64,000 bases of DNA from Collinsella aerofaciens (GTDB lineage: Bacteria; Actinomycetota; Coriobacteriia; Coriobacteriales; Coriobacteriaceae): assembly GCF_005844325.1 (NCBI RefSeq), contig NZ_SPFY01000008.1:1-64000 (forward strand), read 5' to 3'. A program made the translations under genes and the position numbers. Positions 40,505-49,382 of the stretch are shown piece after piece (position 1 is the first letter of the stretch; the number at the start of each line of letters is the position of its first letter). The notes under the pieces were generated by a model that saw only the letters and a list, made by a program, of their open reading frames with translations, did no database searches and was not told the origin of the DNA.

Positions 40505-40535
40505 CGAACATGTATTCGATAAGAACATGTGTTTG
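40505..40535 (+). promoter_or_regulatory. Two tandem LexA (SOS) boxes
   Basis: CGAACATGTATTCG (40505-40518) and AGAACATGTGTTTG (40522-40535) each match the Gram-positive SOS box CGAAC-N4-GTTCG with one or two differences. They lie directly upstream of the polymerase start, so the operon should be DNA-damage inducible. Confidence 0.75.
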
Positions 40536-40547
40536 ATGGGAGGACGC

Positions 40548-42053
40548 GTGGGACACGAGCGTCACACCTATGTCTGCATCGACCTTAAGACGTTTTACGC
40601 CAGCGTCGAGTGCGTCGACCGCGGACTCGACCCACTCACTACGTGCCTGGTCGTTGCCGACGAATCGCGCGGGCGCACGACCATCTGTCTCGCCATCACA
40701 CAGGCCATGAAGGACCTGGGGATACACAATCGCTGCCGTCTGTTCGAAATTCCCGACGGCATCGACTACATCAAGGCCATACCGCGCATGCAGCACTACA
40801 TGGAGGTGTCGGCGCAAATTTACGGTATCTATCTGGAATACGTGAGTCCGCAAGACGTGCACGTCTACTCCATCGACGAATGCTTTATCGACGTGACACC
40901 CTATCTGGACCTCTATCACACCGACGCTGAAGGCTTCGCCTGCATGTTGCGCGACGAGGTCCTGGCGCGCACCGGCATCACGGCAACGGTTGGCATCGGC
41001 CCCAACCTATTCCAGGCCAAGGTGGCACTCGACATTACCGCCAAGCACGTACCCAGCCGCATCGGCAAACTCGACGACGAGACCTTTCGCAAGGAGATCT
41101 GGCCCCATCGCCCCATCACCGACATCTGGGGCATCGGGCCCGGCGTGGCAGCACGACTCGAAAAGTACGGGGTATACGACCTGATGGGCGTCGCCGCACT
41201 CGACGAGAACCTGCTCTACGACGAACTCGGCGTCAATGCCGAATATCTCATCGACCACGCCTTCGGACGCGAGCCGACAACCATCGCCGATATCCAAGCC
41301 TATCGCCCGCAAGCAACTTCGACCACCACAGGACAGGTGCTCTCGAAGGGTTATGCCTACGAGCAGGCCTACACCGTCTTGCGCGAGATGGTCGACAACG
41401 CTGTGCTGGACTTGGTCGATAAGCACGTGGTCTGCAACAGCATCTCGCTCTTTGTAGGCTACGCGAGCGAGCGCGCCGACATACGCCGCCTCGACGCCAG
41501 CGGCACAGCGCAATATGTAGACGGATGCGGGCATTTGCGTTCGAGCACGTCGAGCATCGAACCCGCCGCAACCGACGGCCCCGAGCTCGCGCCCCGCGCG
41601 CCCAAGCCCATCCAACGCGACGACGAACGCCGACGTTTGGTGCGAGAGGCACAGGCGATTGACGGCATCTTTGTGGGCGAACACGGCGGCAAGCCGCGTG
41701 GTGGCTATGCCGCGCTCTTTGCGCATTCCAACGCCTCGCGCAAGCTGCCCGAGCGCACCAATTCGTTTAAGAAGATCATGGGCTATTTCGATGAGCTCTG
41801 GGCGCAGACTGTCGATCCCAAACGACCGATCAAGCGCATCAACCTGGGATTTGGCAACCTCATGCCCGAGGAATTTGCCACTATCGACCTGTTCAGCGAT
41901 GTTAAGGCCGATGAGCGCGAGCGCGACCTGGCGCGCGCCGTCCTGGCCGTGAAGGGCAAGTACGGCAAGAACGCGCTCGTCAAGGGATTAAGCTTCACCG
42001 CCGGCGCCACCGCACGCGAACGCAACGATCAGGTAGGAGGACATCGTGCCTAA
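40548..42053 (+). CDS. Y-family DNA polymerase (UmuC/DinB-like)
   Basis: The GTG at 40548 follows GGGAGG and gives 501 residues. The catalytic core is intact: VCIDLKTFYASVECVD (Asp12 region), VYSIDECFIDVTPYL (Asp-Glu pair), TATVGIGPNLFQAKVALD, and the helix-hairpin-helix DIWGIGPGVAARLEKYGV. The C-terminal little-finger region follows. It performs error-prone bypass of lesions. Tandem LexA boxes precede it and a YolD-like gene overlaps its end by 8 bp, the typical Gram-positive arrangement. Confidence 0.88.
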   Translation: MGHERHTYVCIDLKTFYASVECVDRGLDPLTTCLVVADESRGRTTICLAITQAMKDLGIHNRCRLFEIPDGIDYIKAIPRMQHYMEVSAQIYGIYLEYVSPQDVHVYSIDECFIDVTPYLDLYHTDAEGFACMLRDEVLARTGITATVGIGPNLFQAKVALDITAKHVPSRIGKLDDETFRKEIWPHRPITDIWGIGPGVAARLEKYGVYDLMGVAALDENLLYDELGVNAEYLIDHAFGREPTTIADIQAYRPQATSTTTGQVLSKGYAYEQAYTVLREMVDNAVLDLVDKHVVCNSISLFVGYASERADIRRLDASGTAQYVDGCGHLRSSTSSIEPAATDGPELAPRAPKPIQRDDERRRLVREAQAIDGIFVGEHGGKPRGGYAALFAHSNASRKLPERTNSFKKIMGYFDELWAQTVDPKRPIKRINLGFGNLMPEEFATIDLFSDVKADERERDLARAVLAVKGKYGKNALVKGLSFTAGATARERNDQVGGHRA

Positions 42054-42471
42054 GTCCCAACAACAGCCGATGCGGCCACCGACGCCTTTTGAACGTCTAG
42101 CGGACCCCGAGGGAAGACGTCGATCCGCCGACCCCAAGCTCACCGCCAACGGTGCCGTGCGCGCCAACCGCGCCGCACAGTTTATGCCCTTTGCCGCCCT
42201 CACGGGATACTACGAACTCGTGCGCAAGCAGGAAATCACCGTCGAGCAAAAACGTGAGCTCACGGAAGAAAAAGCCCTCGAGCTTTCGCAAAAGCTCGAG
42301 GGCCTCAAACGCGGCGACTTGGTGCGCGTCACCTATTACGATACGTACGGCTATCGTAGCCGCACGGGCATTCTCGACGAAGCGTTACCCGCATTCAAGC
42401 TGCTCAAACTCAGGGATATCGCCATCAACTTCGACGATATCCAGGACATTGAGCTACGCGGACGAGCCTAG
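42046..42471 (+). CDS. YolD-like protein, polymerase partner
   Basis: The 141-residue protein starts with GTG (GGAGGACATC upstream) and contains RANRAAQFMPFAALTGYYELVRKQEI, here split as AAQFMPFAALTGYYE and the following helix, the hallmark of YolD-like proteins linked with UmuC-type polymerases. The C-terminal half (VRVTYYDTYGYRSRTGILDE) is an SH3-like beta barrel. It overlaps the polymerase gene and should share its SOS control. Its stop codon overlaps that of the convergent surface-protein gene. Confidence 0.8.
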   Translation: MPKSQQQPMRPPTPFERLADPEGRRRSADPKLTANGAVRANRAAQFMPFAALTGYYELVRKQEITVEQKRELTEEKALELSQKLEGLKRGDLVRVTYYDTYGYRSRTGILDEALPAFKLLKLRDIAINFDDIQDIELRGRA

Positions 42472-45020
42472 CGACGAGAACGCTTGCGCAAGACGAGAGC
42501 AATGCCAAGCACTGCGGCAGCTGCAACCAGCAATCCCAAGACCAGCGTGAGGGTCGAGTCGCCAGCGCGAGGCAGCGAGCCGTCCTTCGGAGTCTTCTTA
42601 GCGGTCGTCGTGACGGTGGTCGTGGTGCTGCTCGACTGGTCGTTGCCACCCGTCTGGCTGCCGCCAGGCTGATCGCCGCCACCCGGCTGCGAAGGATCGG
42701 TGGGTTCCGTCGGATCCGGAGTACCGGGATCAACCGGATTCTCCGAATTCTCCTTGCGCTGGATCCAGACCTGGCAACCATAGAACGGGTTGGCGGTACC
42801 AAGGCACAGACCCTGGTTGGTCACCGCAAAGGTGCGCAGACCATGGTTATACGGATCGTTAAAGCCATTGGTCGTCAGCGTCGTAAAGTTCACGCCGTCC
42901 TCGGTCACATACATATCAAAGCCGCGCTCGGCATCGCGCAGGTAACACATGCACGTAAGGACACTCTGCAACTTCTTGAGGTTCTCCTCGCTCAGCAGCT
43001 TATCGAGCGCATCCTGAATATCGCTCGGCAGCTCGGTGCCATAGGCATCCTCGTACTGCTGCTTAAGGCTCTCATAGCTATCGAGCATGTCCTGATACTG
43101 GTCGGCAAAGGACTTGAAGTACGCGATCTCGCCATCGATCTTCTGGACATAAGCGGCGTCGTCCTCAAAGTCCTGGGACATCGTCGCGGCCTGATCGCAA
43201 AGACCGCCCGCGGCATCCTCCAGCGCATCGCTCAGATCGCCAAAGCCCTTAGCAACCTCGGTCTTCTCGTCATCGACATCGACGGCCTTGTTTGAATCAT
43301 CAACCTCAGCAGCTTCGTTCGAATCATCGACCTCGACGGCCTCGTTTGAATCATCGTCCGCAAGCGTGTTCACGGGAACGATGGGGTCGTCAGGCGATTT
43401 CTTGTCGAGCAGGTGATCGAGCAGGTCCCTAAGGCGCTGAACCTGAGAGTCCCACTCCTCGGGCGTCATATCGATAATGTCGCCATTGGAGAACTGGCCG
43501 ATCGGCTCAAGCAGGCTCGCGGTATCAAAGGTACCGATATACAGCTTGCCGTCGAACTTCTGCATGCGCCAAATGTACTGGTTCTCGTTTCGGCCAAAGC
43601 CCGAAGTCAGGCCGGAAATACCGCCCTCGGGGAACATGTCGGTGCGATCGCCAACGACGAGCTCCATGTTCTCGTCCTTGTCCATGCGATAGATGTTAAC
43701 CGACTGCTCAAGATTGGCATTCACAAACGAGCAGTCAACGCCACCCATGCTGCTCTTGCCGCCCTCTTCGGTGTTGGATTTGTTGAACAGGATGCGCTCG
43801 AGGGCAATCTCCTCGTCGTTGTATTCACCGATATAGAGGTAGTCGTTGTAGACGATGAGGTTGGCAGCGCCAGAACGGGTACGGGCAGGATCGATGCCAA
43901 AGCAGTACTTTGCACCGTCCGTCTTCTGATCGCCGACAATGGGAGTCCACGAATAGCTGCCGTCGGCATTCTTGTCGCCACGGACCATGGCAAACGACTG
44001 CATGGAATTATCATCGGGAGCGTTCTCGGGCGTACCGGTGCAGATGGTCGCATAGAGATGGCCATTGTACGAGACCATATCCCAAATGGCGCCGCCGTAG
44101 ATGCTGTCCTGATAGCGAATCGCCGGATAGCCAAACAGCGTCTCCGAGTTGGCAATCTCGGTGAAGCTGTCCTGGGCCTTCGAGGGGTCAGACGACGTCA
44201 GGATTGTCGACACAAAATTACCGTTCGCGTCTTTACCCACATTACTGATGACGAGCTGGCCATCATGGACGCACATGCCGCGGATACCGGTAGAAATGCC
44301 CTGCTTGTAGGCAGCACCGTAATCCTGCATGCTCGAAAGGCCCTGATAGACAACTTTGTACTCATCCGTCTTAGGATCGATCTCGTATACAGCAGGCAGG
44401 CCGCCTTTGCCGTCATTGGTCCTGACGCTGCCGCAGAAATAGAGCTTACCCTTATAGCTCACGGCATTGCGGAACAAAGGAGCGACGCCGTTGAGCGATT
44501 CAGAGAGTAGCAGCTTGGTCTCACCGGTCTTGGTATTGATCTTGACCAAGATGCCGCCGCTGTCCTTGTCGGCCGTGCCGTCCTCCTTCTGCTGTCCATA
44601 GAAGAAGGTACCGTTAAACATGGCCTCCAGCGTCAGGCGCATGGTTTCGACATCAAAGGAATCGCCCAGCGTGCTGTTCATGAGCGTCAGCGTGTTGCCC
44701 ATCGCCGCATAGCAGGTGCCCACATAAAGCCAGTCACCATAGCTCGCAGCCGCCCAAGTGTAGCTCTGGCCGCGATCGCCTTCGTTGTTGGCCGTATTAC
44801 CATCGGCGCCCGGAACGGCAACGGCACCGTTACCCTGGTAGTCGACGATGCCATCCGGCTGCGACGTTCCTACCGTAGGATGCGAGAGCTTCTCAAAGGA
44901 ATACCCATTTCCCGCATTGTAGGTAACGGCACCCGATGCGTCTTCGGCGTGCGCCGGCAGCGGCGATACCAAGATAGCGGCAAGCGCTGCCACCAAGCCA
45001 AGTGTTCCCACTCGTCTCAT
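42468..45020 (-). CDS. Large cell-wall-anchored surface protein with LPRAG sorting signal
   Basis: The 850-residue protein has a signal peptide (MRRVGTLGLVAALAAILVSP then AHA), a long beta-rich region with repeated WLYVGT/KLYFCG/LYIGEY motifs that looks like a propeller, a 27-bp tandem-repeat linker (9-residue units DDSNEAVEV), a helical region at about 610-720, and a C-terminal sorting signal: SLPRAGDS at 815-822, a hydrophobic helix and RKRSRR. The motif is LPRAG rather than LPXTG, so a class-variant sortase is implied. The function of the propeller is unknown. GGGAGG lies ten bases before the ATG. Confidence 0.8.
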   Translation of the reverse strand: MRRVGTLGLVAALAAILVSPLPAHAEDASGAVTYNAGNGYSFEKLSHPTVGTSQPDGIVDYQGNGAVAVPGADGNTANNEGDRGQSYTWAAASYGDWLYVGTCYAAMGNTLTLMNSTLGDSFDVETMRLTLEAMFNGTFFYGQQKEDGTADKDSGGILVKINTKTGETKLLLSESLNGVAPLFRNAVSYKGKLYFCGSVRTNDGKGGLPAVYEIDPKTDEYKVVYQGLSSMQDYGAAYKQGISTGIRGMCVHDGQLVISNVGKDANGNFVSTILTSSDPSKAQDSFTEIANSETLFGYPAIRYQDSIYGGAIWDMVSYNGHLYATICTGTPENAPDDNSMQSFAMVRGDKNADGSYSWTPIVGDQKTDGAKYCFGIDPARTRSGAANLIVYNDYLYIGEYNDEEIALERILFNKSNTEEGGKSSMGGVDCSFVNANLEQSVNIYRMDKDENMELVVGDRTDMFPEGGISGLTSGFGRNENQYIWRMQKFDGKLYIGTFDTASLLEPIGQFSNGDIIDMTPEEWDSQVQRLRDLLDHLLDKKSPDDPIVPVNTLADDDSNEAVEVDDSNEAAEVDDSNKAVDVDDEKTEVAKGFGDLSDALEDAAGGLCDQAATMSQDFEDDAAYVQKIDGEIAYFKSFADQYQDMLDSYESLKQQYEDAYGTELPSDIQDALDKLLSEENLKKLQSVLTCMCYLRDAERGFDMYVTEDGVNFTTLTTNGFNDPYNHGLRTFAVTNQGLCLGTANPFYGCQVWIQRKENSENPVDPGTPDPTEPTDPSQPGGGDQPGGSQTGGNDQSSSTTTTVTTTAKKTPKDGSLPRAGDSTLTLVLGLLVAAAAVLGIALVLRKRSRR
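43271..43351 (-). repeat. Three 27-bp tandem repeats inside the surface-protein gene
   Basis: Units at 43271-43297, 43298-43324 and 43325-43351 encode nine-residue DDSN[E/K]A[V/A][E/D]V repeats. Such in-frame repeats can change copy number by slippage and lengthen or shorten the linker. Confidence 0.75.
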
Positions 45021-45110
45021 AAGGTTATAGCCTCCCCTGTCCTAAAGCCCAGTTTTAGCATTCTTCATTTCTGTCCACGGTTAATTGCAATCTGAGCACA
45101 GCAATAATCA

Positions 45111-45126
45111 GTGTATAAATATACAC
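45111..45126. promoter_or_regulatory. Palindromic operator upstream of the surface-protein gene
   Basis: GTGTATA-AA-TATACAC is a perfect 7-bp inverted repeat about 90 bp before the start, of the size bound by GntR-type repressors. The rest of 45021-45292 shows no gene. Confidence 0.4.
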
Positions 45127-45292
45127 CTGTAATTTTTTGGACGGGTTCATAGATGCTCGATTGGTAGCGAATTCCGCGCAAACCGTCACCAAACTCCACT
45201 TTTGCCGCATCTAAAGGTTATTTTTGCGCAAATTTTTGGATGCCGATAGTCACAATGGGCAGGAGGCTGGTACCCACCGGAGAGGGCAACGC

Positions 45293-45676
45293 CTACATTT
45301 TCATAACGTAATAGCCCGCACCCCTCACTGCCGTCTCGAGTGTGTCGCGATCAACCGGGCGCTTCGAGCGCACGCGTGCCGTGTGGTCCGCGTACGTTAC
45401 CGTAGCCCACACGCCATCAAGCGCATTGAGGGCATTCGTCACATTCCGGGCGCAGCCGTCGCAACTCATGCCGCCGATAAGGAGTTCCTCACGATAGGGG
45501 TAGTGGGACTCGTCGGTGTCTGCCACCACAACCTTTTTGGCCTTCTTGCCGCTCGCACCATCGCTGCAGCAACTCTTCCCGTGTGTCGAAGCGGCAATGC
45601 GACGCAGTCCAAAAAACATGCCGACGGCAATGACGGTCAGCACGATGAGATTCGCAGGGTTGAGCAAGTCACTCAT
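45293..45676 (-). CDS. Membrane-anchored heavy-metal-associated (HMA) domain protein
   Basis: From ATG 45676 (AAAGGGG upstream) the protein has 127 residues: an N-terminal membrane helix (NLIVLTVIAVGMFFGLRR), a linker with a CC pair, and an HMA domain with the metal motif GGMSCDGCARNV at about 74-85 followed by a ferredoxin-like fold. HMA domains bind Cu(I) or Zn(II). A CsoR-like site lies just upstream, so copper is likely. No copper ATPase or chaperone gene is adjacent in the window. Confidence 0.75.
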   Translation of the reverse strand: MSDLLNPANLIVLTVIAVGMFFGLRRIAASTHGKSCCSDGASGKKAKKVVVADTDESHYPYREELLIGGMSCDGCARNVTNALNALDGVWATVTYADHTARVRSKRPVDRDTLETAVRGAGYYVMKM

Positions 45677-45706
45677 GCGTTCCCCTTTCAGTAGCACTAT
45701 CTAGAT

Positions 45707-45719
45707 ACCCCCATGGGGT
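45707..45719 (-). promoter_or_regulatory. CsoR-type copper operator
   Basis: ACCCC-CAT-GGGGT, part of the longer TACCCCCATGGGGTG, resembles the G/C-box palindromes bound by CsoR copper repressors. It lies 31 bp before the HMA gene start. Confidence 0.5.
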
Positions 45720-45783
45720 GTCCCCATCTTAACCCAAAATTATGTCCGTTCGGTCAATTAGTTTTCCTCTTCAAACTTTTTTG

Positions 45784-45825
45784 TTGACCATGGCTTACTT
45801 TCGTGTATAAGTTTTCCTAGGCTAA
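45784..45825 (+). promoter_or_regulatory. Promoter with possible metal-regulator site before DUF3793
   Basis: TTGACC (45784-45789) and TATAAG (45806-45811) are 16 bp apart. TTTTCCTAGGCTAA (45812-45825), at the predicted start site, has a CCTAGG core and a TAGGCTAA half resembling DtxR/IdeR boxes. Iron control would suit a flavodoxin operon, but the match is partial. Confidence 0.45.
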
Positions 45826-45849
45826 CAGTTTAGATCCGTAAGGAGCGAC

Positions 45850-46554
45850 GTGACTCGAACCATAGACATCCCAACGTTTCAGGCAGCAGTCGTGCGCAAC
45901 TGCTCCCCCACGCTCGCGGGCATCAAGCCGGCATCGCTCTTTACCTATCCAGGCACCTACGCCCACGGGGACGGCTCGACCGCAACAGAAACCATCGCAG
46001 AACGCCGAGCACGCCTGCTCAACGTTATCGCCCAGTGCAACCGCGAGCTTGACCCGCTTGGCATCCACCTGAGTGTTTTGGTCTGGCGGCCCTGCGGAGC
46101 GCTCGTGTACGTGTACCGAGCCAAAAGCCTCACCACCTATTTCGCGGACCCTCGCGCCAAAACGGCGCTCGCCTCGGAAGGCTACGACACGAGAGACCTT
46201 TCGACATGCCTTGTGCATTTGGCATCACGCATCACGCTCGCGAGTAATAACGTCGCGGAATGCGCCTGTAGCCAGACTCGATGCGCACTACCCCAGCAAG
46301 CTAGCTGCAGCAACGACTGCACCTGCGAGTTTCCGCACGAAATAGGCTACTTCCTAGGATATCCCTACGACGACGTGCACGAGTTTATCGTCCAGCGCGG
46401 CGAGAACTATAAGGTCTTTGGGGCCTGGAAGGTCTACGCAAATGTCGAGCAGGCACTTGCGACGTTTGATGCCTACCGCGCCTGCACCCAATACTTCACC
46501 TTTGTCTATCAGCAGGGCTACAGCTTGGCGCAACTTGCCCAGGCAACCCGATAG
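45850..46554 (+). CDS. DUF3793 family protein
   Basis: The GTG at 45850 follows AAGGAG and gives 234 residues. The family pattern is seen in RNCSPTLAGIKPASLFTY near the start, LVWRPCGALVYVYR in the middle and EIGYFLGYPYDDVHEFI with RGENYKVFGAWKVY near the end. Several cysteines lie in the middle (CACSQTRCALP and CSNDCTCEFP), which could bind metal. The family commonly neighbours flavodoxin genes, as here, and may serve iron or flavodoxin-related physiology; its function is unknown. Confidence 0.8.
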   Translation: MTRTIDIPTFQAAVVRNCSPTLAGIKPASLFTYPGTYAHGDGSTATETIAERRARLLNVIAQCNRELDPLGIHLSVLVWRPCGALVYVYRAKSLTTYFADPRAKTALASEGYDTRDLSTCLVHLASRITLASNNVAECACSQTRCALPQQASCSNDCTCEFPHEIGYFLGYPYDDVHEFIVQRGENYKVFGAWKVYANVEQALATFDAYRACTQYFTFVYQQGYSLAQLAQATR

Positions 46555-46600
46555 AACATAGAAGCCGTGGCAACCTGCCGCACAACTGAAAGGACTCAAC

Positions 46601-47020
46601 ATGAGCAAGATCGCCGTCGTCTACTGGAGCGGCACGGGCAACACCGAGGCCATGGCAAACCTCGTTGCCGAAGGTGCAACCGATGCCGGCGCCGAGGCAG
46701 AGGTCATCTCCTGCGCCGACTTCTCCGCAGACAAGGCCGCTGGCTATGACGCTATCGCCTTCGGCTGCCCCGCCATGGGTTCCGAGGAGCTTGAATATGA
46801 TGAGTTCCAGCCCATGTGGGATGAGGTCAAGGAGACCCTCGGCGACAAGAAGGTCGTCCTCTTTGGCTCTTATTCGTGGGCCGAGGGCGAATGGATGGAC
46901 AACTGGAAGGCGGACGCCGACGAGGAGGGCGTCAACGTCGTCGATTCCGTCATCTGCTACGACGCCCCCGATGATGAGAGCGAAGCGGCCTGCCGCGCCC
47001 TTGGAGCCGAGCTCGCCTAG
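46601..47020 (+). CDS. Flavodoxin
   Basis: The 139-residue protein has the FMN phosphate loop VVYWSGTGNTEAMA at the N-terminus, then FGCPAMGSEELEYDEF around the isoalloxazine ring and VLFGSYSWAEGEWMDNW as the second FMN loop, the layout of short-chain flavodoxins. It carries low-potential electrons and can replace ferredoxin when iron is scarce. It follows DUF3793 by 46 bp and is closed by a strong terminator. Confidence 0.9.
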   Translation: MSKIAVVYWSGTGNTEAMANLVAEGATDAGAEAEVISCADFSADKAAGYDAIAFGCPAMGSEELEYDEFQPMWDEVKETLGDKKVVLFGSYSWAEGEWMDNWKADADEEGVNVVDSVICYDAPDDESEAACRALGAELA

Positions 47021-47077
47021 CGGCAATGAGCTCCGCCCGCAACGCGCATTGCAACAAAACACATTCGCGTCCCAACA

Positions 47078-47112
47078 AAAACGGGAGCCGGATCACATCC
47101 GGCTCCCGTTTT
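47078..47112. terminator. Bidirectional terminator after flavodoxin
   Basis: ACGGGAGCCGGAT and ATCCGGCTCCCGT form a perfect 13-bp stem around CAC, flanked by A-run and T-run, between convergent operons. Confidence 0.85.
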
Positions 47113-47137
47113 CTGCTATGTCAGTCATATAAAGCGG

Positions 47138-47890
<753 letters not shown>

Positions 47891-47902
47891 GATAGGACCT
47901 CC

Positions 47903-49264
47903 TTACAGACCGGCGATGTGATCGGCAGGCGTCGCGACAACCTGTCCGGCGCTCTTGGTGGGACGCTTCTTTTTGGTTTCGGCCGTACCCAGCAGCCTCG
48001 CCTCAAGACCGCTCACCAAGCGCGCAAGCGGCAGGGTAATGACCAGATAGAACAGGGCGGCAACCACATACGGCGTGATGGACCCCGTCGTGGCCACGAT
48101 GGTGCGGGCGTTCATGACGATCTCGACCACGCCCACGGCGGCAAGCAGCGACGTATCCTTGTAAAGCAGGATGAACTCGCTGGTCAACGTAGGCAGGACA
48201 TTGCGGAACGTCTGCGGAATCATGACGTAGAGCAGTGTCTGGAAGGCATTCATGCCCAGCGAGCGAGCAGCCTCATTCTGGCCCTTGGGGATCGACTGAA
48301 TACCGGCACGGAAAATCTCGCACAGGTAGGCGGACGAGTTCATGGCCATGACGATAACGCCCAAGACGTAGTCGTCCACCTTGACGCCGGCAAGCGGCAG
48401 GCCAAAAAATGCAATATAGATCTGCAGGAACGCCGGCGTACCGCGGATGATATTCACATAGATGCCGGCAAGACAACGAAGGATGCGCGACTTGGAAATG
48501 CGCATGAGCGACAGCGCAAAGCCAAAGGGAATGGCCAACGGAAATGCCACGAGCACGATCGAGAGCGACATAAGGAAGCCCTTGAAAACGATCGGCAGGC
48601 TCTGAACCAAAATGACCGGGTTCAAGAACAGGCGCAGGAACATATTGGAGTTCCACGCCTCGACCCACGGCTGCTCCTTAAGATCGGCCAGGAAGTTATC
48701 GAATGCCGTCACGCCCTTGATCTCGACGGAAGGAATCTTGGAAATCTTCTTGGTCGAACCGTCGGCGAGCGTATAGGTGCCGCTGAAGGCTTCATCGCCG
48801 CCCTCGACGGGAAACGTCACGCCGTAGACCTCGACACGGAAAAAGCCGCCGGCAGGCGCCGTCTCGCCAAAGTCGATCTTGAGCGTCTGGCCGTCAGCCT
48901 TGCACGTGGGCTTCATGGGCGTACGATCCATGAGGTCCTCGCCCGAGAGCATCGTCAATCGCGTGTCATCGGTACCAAACGTCGTGCCGTCGACAAACGT
49001 CAGCGAAAGACCGCTCAGCTCCTCATCGGCATCGGCTTGGACCTCCCAGGTAATGCGCGTCTCGGTACCGCCGACCACAGCGCTGCCCGAACCGGTGTTG
49101 GGTCGGGCGGTAATCTTTGCGGTCTCAAGCGCCTGGGCGGTCGTGGGCGCATATGCCCCCGCGCAAACCAGCGCGAGCGCCACGGCCATGACGCAGACTA
49201 GCTTTTGGAGCAAGGCGGGCAGTGGAAAATGCTGCTCCGCGGCCCCTTTGTTCAGTCGAGACAA
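47903..49264 (-). CDS. Amino-acid ABC permease with extra N-terminal exported domain
   Basis: The TTG at 49264, five bases after AGGAG, gives 453 residues. The C-terminal half (about 235-440) is a normal HisM-type permease with the EAARSLGMNAFQTLLYVMIPQ coupling region. The N-terminal half is unusual: a signal-like helix (VCVMAVALALVCAGAYA) followed by about 150 residues of beta-rich exported sequence (ITWEVQADADEELSGLSLTF, VEVYGVTFPVEG). Standard permeases of this family have about 220 residues. The added domain may contact the binding protein or substrate outside the cell; its role is unknown. Confidence 0.8.
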   Translation of the reverse strand: MSRLNKGAAEQHFPLPALLQKLVCVMAVALALVCAGAYAPTTAQALETAKITARPNTGSGSAVVGGTETRITWEVQADADEELSGLSLTFVDGTTFGTDDTRLTMLSGEDLMDRTPMKPTCKADGQTLKIDFGETAPAGGFFRVEVYGVTFPVEGGDEAFSGTYTLADGSTKKISKIPSVEIKGVTAFDNFLADLKEQPWVEAWNSNMFLRLFLNPVILVQSLPIVFKGFLMSLSIVLVAFPLAIPFGFALSLMRISKSRILRCLAGIYVNIIRGTPAFLQIYIAFFGLPLAGVKVDDYVLGVIVMAMNSSAYLCEIFRAGIQSIPKGQNEAARSLGMNAFQTLLYVMIPQTFRNVLPTLTSEFILLYKDTSLLAAVGVVEIVMNARTIVATTGSITPYVVAALFYLVITLPLARLVSGLEARLLGTAETKKKRPTKSAGQVVATPADHIAGL

Positions 49265-49332
49265 GGTGGCTCCTATCGTAGAAGTTGCCGGCAAAACGAG
49301 ACGGGAATGCTCTCCGTCAAGAGAAGCGCAAA

Positions 49333-49360
49333 GGCCCTCTCCGCCAAAACGGAAAGGGCC
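49333..49360 (-). terminator. Partial terminator between binding protein and permease genes
   Basis: GGCCCTCTCCG pairs with CGGAAAGGGCC (one mismatch) around CCAAAA; TTTGC follows on the minus strand. A leaky terminator here would raise binding-protein levels over the permease. Confidence 0.55.
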
Positions 49361-49382
49361 CGCGCGCAATCAAGTAGTTATT

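Noticed and set aside
43271-43351. Regular 27-bp repeats as a possible CRISPR array
   Set aside because: Units are contiguous without spacers and encode an in-frame peptide repeat.
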